Shown: positions 4,054 through 6,707 of the stretch, piece after piece
Layout: the number at the start of each line of letters is the position of its first letter
How positions within the stretch are numbered: the stretch's first letter is position 1
Source: Chitinophagaceae bacterium
GTDB lineage: Bacteria > Bacteroidota > Bacteroidia > Chitinophagales > Chitinophagaceae
Length of the DNA stretch: 6,707 nt
Assembly: GCA_025963615.1 (NCBI GenBank)
Contig: JAOQAL010000023.1
Coordinates: 1-6,707 of the forward strand
Reading direction: 5' to 3'
The notes under the pieces: generated by a model
What the model saw: only the letters and a program-made list of their open reading frames with translations
Database searches by the model: none
Told to the model about the DNA's origin: nothing
Translations under genes and position numbers: made by a program

Positions 4054-6707
4054 ATGCAACTGAAAGGTTTGGTTCGCTTTTTTACGATCTTGCTCATCCT
4101 GTATTCTCTTTACGAACTTTCTTATACATGGGTGGTACGTAGCCATGAAAAAAAGATGGAGTCCCGCGCAAAGAATTTTGTAAATGTCAACTTCCCTACG
4201 AAGCCGGAACAAAAATATCCCGGCGATAAAGACTTGCAGGCTTTGTACCAGGATACGCTGACAAGAGTTTACAACGACCGGCTTAAAAGATTACTGGATA
4301 GCACCAAGGACGTAACGCTCACCTATAGTTTCGGGGGAAAAGTAAGTTACCAGAAAGCCAAAGAAGAAGAGCTGAACCTGGGTCTTGACCTGCAGGGTGG
4401 TATTAATGTGACAATGGAAGTGGAACTTGTCGGGTTGCTCAAATCCATGGCGAATAATTCAAAAGATCCGAATTTCTTAAAGGCCCTGGATCATGCGAAT
4501 ACCAGAAAAGCGAACAGCAATGCTGATTTTGTAACATTATTTTCTGAGGAATATAAAAAAGTTAATCCTACGGGCCGTCTCGCATCGCTATTTGCGGCAG
4601 CCAACCCGGATAAAATCAAGATCAACGACAGCGATGATAAAGTAATATCTGCTATCCGTGCTGAAGCCAAGGATGCGTTCAACAGAACCTTCCGGGTGTT
4701 GCGTACACGTATTGATCAGTTTGGTGTTGCGCAGCCCAATATCAATCCTGACGCTGACCGGGCTATCATCACGGTAGAGCTGCCGGGTGTACAGGATAAA
4801 GAGCGGGTAAGAAAATACCTGCAATCATCGGCCAACCTGCAATTCTGGGAAGTTTATAATATCGGAGAATTAAACCAGTCTATTACAAAAGCTGATGAAG
4901 CCTTCAATGTAATAATGGGTGGGAAATCAAAGACCGATACTGTAAAAGCTACGGACACGGCGGCGAAAGCCATAGCGAAAACAGATACTGCTAAAAAGGG
5001 AAATGATCTTTTAACCAAGGAACTTGGTAGCGCTGATACCAGCAAAACTACCAAAGCAGGTGATCTCAATAGACCGGCTGATATAAAAGAATCACTTGCA
5101 AAATACATTCAATTCTTTCCACCATCCCAGGATGCAAAAGGAACTTTAATATATTATTCAGCCATCGGAAGTGTAGCGGCAACCGATACCGCCATTGTCC
5201 GCAGCTATCTTAATATTGATGCTGTAAGAAATAATTTCCCGTCTGATATCGCATGGCTCTATGGAATGCCATCCAACCGGGAAGGAAAAAAATCCGACTT
5301 GATTCCGTTATATGCTATTAAGACATTGGGGCGTGATAAGGCTAAGCTGGAAGGAGAAGCGGTTAAAGATGCGAGACAGGATTATGATCCTACTACCGGT
5401 CAGGTACAGGTTGAAATGTCAATGACTACGACCGGTACCCGGATATGGGGTGAAATGACAAAAGCGAATATCGGTAAGCCGATTGCCATCGTACTTGACA
5501 ATATTGTCTATTCAGCGCCCAATGTTAATAACGCCATTGAAAACGGTGTTTCGAGTATTACTGGTGGTTTTACCGTAGAAGAAGCTACTGACCTTGCCAA
5601 TATTCTTAAAGCCGGTAAACTACCTGCTCCTGCCAAGATCGTACAGGAACAGCAGGTGGGCCCTACCCTGGGCAAGGATGCTATCAATGGCGGCCTCAAG
5701 GCTTTTTCCATTGCCTTCATTGTAATCTTCCTGCTGATGCTGGTTTATTATAATACAGCGGGATGGATTGCTAATATTGCATTGATACTAAACCTTCTTT
5801 TCACAGTCGGTGTATTGATTGGTTTAGGCGCTACGCTGACGGCACCGGGTATAGCAGGTCTTGTACTTACTATCGGTATGGCTGTTGATACCAACGTAAT
5901 TATTTACGAACGTATTAAAGAAGAGCTCACCAGGGGCAAAGGTTATATACCGGCCATCAATGAAGGCTATAAACGTTCCCTGCCGCCGGTGCTGGATGGT
6001 CACATCACGACCTTGCTTACAGCCATTATACTTTTCTATTTTGGACTGGGCCCGGTCAAAGGATTCGCTACTACACAGATACTGGGTTTATTACTTTCGC
6101 TATTCTGTGGTATCCTGGTCAGCCGCTGGATCAGTGATTGGTTTACGAACAAGAAACGTCACCTGGAATATTTTACCGGGGTGAGCCGGAAAATATTTAA
6201 ACATGCCAACTATAAATTCATTGAATACCGTAAAGTAGCCTATGCCATTTCCTTTGTGGTGTTGGCACTGGGTATTGCATCATTTTTCCATGGCTTCGAT
6301 GAAGGCGTTGAATTTAAAGGAGGCCGTAGTTATGTGGTGCGTTTTGATAAGCCGGTGGATGAAGAACAGATCCGGGCGGAGTTGAAAACGGCCCTCGAAG
6401 GTGATAATGTTGTAATCAAAACCATTGGCGACACCCGTACACTGGACATTACTACTGCTTATAAGATTGAAAGCAATGATCCGAATACGGATGAAATAGT
6501 GGAGACCCGGGTGATGGAAGGGTTAAAGAAGCAGTTGCCTGCAGATATTACGTTTGCAAAATTTGATAAACAATATAAACTGAAATCCAAAACGGTTTTA
6601 CCTTCTATTTCTGATGACCTGAAAAAAGGTGCTGTCAAAGCAACTATTTTCGCCATCTTAATCATTTTCATTTACATCTTTATCCGCTTCCGCGACTGGA
6701 GATATTC
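4054..6707 (+). CDS. secDF: SecDF fusion, protein translocase subunit (3' end beyond the window)
   Basis: SecDF sits in the inner membrane and uses the proton gradient to help draw proteins through SecYEG after the SecA step. 884 codons are visible with no stop, so the SecF half is incomplete. The SecD half has TM1 at about 8-27, the motif LGLDLQGG at 109-116, a large periplasmic P1 domain up to about 540, then TM2-TM6 at about 550-690. The signature TIGMAVDTNVIIYERIKEE spans 606-624; Asp612 corresponds to the proton-relay Asp340 of the Thermus enzyme. The SecF half begins with a helix at about 727-746, followed by GVEFKGG at 751-757 (usual form GVDFxGG), a small P4 domain, and a helix at about 856-878 leading into RFRDWRY. 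Residues 290-345 form a Thr/Asp/Ala/Lys-rich insertion within P1, with TDT at 294, 300 and 310, probably a flexible linker as in other Bacteroidota SecDFs. The ATG at 4054 gives the expected short cytoplasmic start before TM1. Fusion of SecD and SecF in one chain is normal in this phylum. Confidence 0.96.
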   Translation, partial: MQLKGLVRFFTILLILYSLYELSYTWVVRSHEKKMESRAKNFVNVNFPTKPEQKYPGDKDLQALYQDTLTRVYNDRLKRLLDSTKDVTLTYSFGGKVSYQKAKEEELNLGLDLQGGINVTMEVELVGLLKSMANNSKDPNFLKALDHANTRKANSNADFVTLFSEEYKKVNPTGRLASLFAAANPDKIKINDSDDKVISAIRAEAKDAFNRTFRVLRTRIDQFGVAQPNINPDADRAIITVELPGVQDKERVRKYLQSSANLQFWEVYNIGELNQSITKADEAFNVIMGGKSKTDTVKATDTAAKAIAKTDTAKKGNDLLTKELGSADTSKTTKAGDLNRPADIKESLAKYIQFFPPSQDAKGTLIYYSAIGSVAATDTAIVRSYLNIDAVRNNFPSDIAWLYGMPSNREGKKSDLIPLYAIKTLGRDKAKLEGEAVKDARQDYDPTTGQVQVEMSMTTTGTRIWGEMTKANIGKPIAIVLDNIVYSAPNVNNAIENGVSSITGGFTVEEATDLANILKAGKLPAPAKIVQEQQVGPTLGKDAINGGLKAFSIAFIVIFLLMLVYYNTAGWIANIALILNLLFTVGVLIGLGATLTAPGIAGLVLTIGMAVDTNVIIYERIKEELTRGKGYIPAINEGYKRSLPPVLDGHITTLLTAIILFYFGLGPVKGFATTQILGLLLSLFCGILVSRWISDWFTNKKRHLEYFTGVSRKIFKHANYKFIEYRKVAYAISFVVLALGIASFFHGFDEGVEFKGGRSYVVRFDKPVDEEQIRAELKTALEGDNVVIKTIGDTRTLDITTAYKIESNDPNTDEIVETRVMEGLKKQLPADITFAKFDKQYKLKSKTVLPSISDDLKKGAVKATIFAILIIFIYIFIRFRDWRY

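Noticed and set aside
3829..4212. 127-codon open frame on the minus strand
   Set aside because: It is antisense to the start of secDF and runs through the divergent promoter region; the translation has no recognisable family pattern and the secDF reading on the other strand is certain.
4491..5720. Several minus-strand open frames of 63-84 codons within secDF
   Set aside because: All are antisense to a continuous, motif-rich SecDF frame and have no independent support.

Overview
The window looks like chromosomal DNA from a member of the Bacteroidota, most likely the Chitinophagaceae/Sphingobacteriales side. Four things point there: a fused SecDF with a Thr/Asp/Ala/Lys-rich insertion in its periplasmic part; a PorT-like outer membrane beta-barrel protein; TAnnTTTG promoter boxes in front of several genes; and start codons without a clear Shine-Dalgarno sequence. 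The genus assignment is inference only.

Layout: 1-179 is a leader region with one promoter box and perhaps the end of an upstream gene. 180-761 (+) encodes a small secreted beta-barrel protein, closed by a strong hairpin terminator at 781-822. 823-1871 is about 1 kb with no convincing intact gene. It holds short reverse-strand open stretches that may be gene debris, a few small inverted repeats, and a very AT-rich block at 1441-1660 (about 20% G+C by count). 1872-2327 (+) encodes a LEA-type-2 (LEA14-like) lipoprotein. It converges on an aminotransferase gene (2541-3752, -), and a perfect 13-bp hairpin at 2468-2499 between them probably ends transcription from both sides. A 301-bp divergent intergenic region carries back-to-back TAnnTTTG boxes and leads into secDF (4054 to the window edge, +), cut off at the right end after 884 codons.

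The genes do not form one pathway. The two small envelope proteins and SecDF share a link to export: the beta-barrel protein and the lipoprotein carry Sec-type signals, and SecDF uses the proton gradient to help pull such proteins across the inner membrane. The aminotransferase is central amino acid metabolism. Each gene appears to be its own transcription unit.

I found no CRISPR array, tRNA, rRNA, insertion sequence or obvious new system. The most noteworthy non-coding signals are a 16-nt direct repeat (longer with a 2-nt gap) bracketing the segment between the lipoprotein stop codon and its terminator, the possible gene remnants in the 1-kb gap, the start-stop minimal ORF with a possible hairpin in the secDF leader, and a duplicated start-codon context in the aminotransferase gene.
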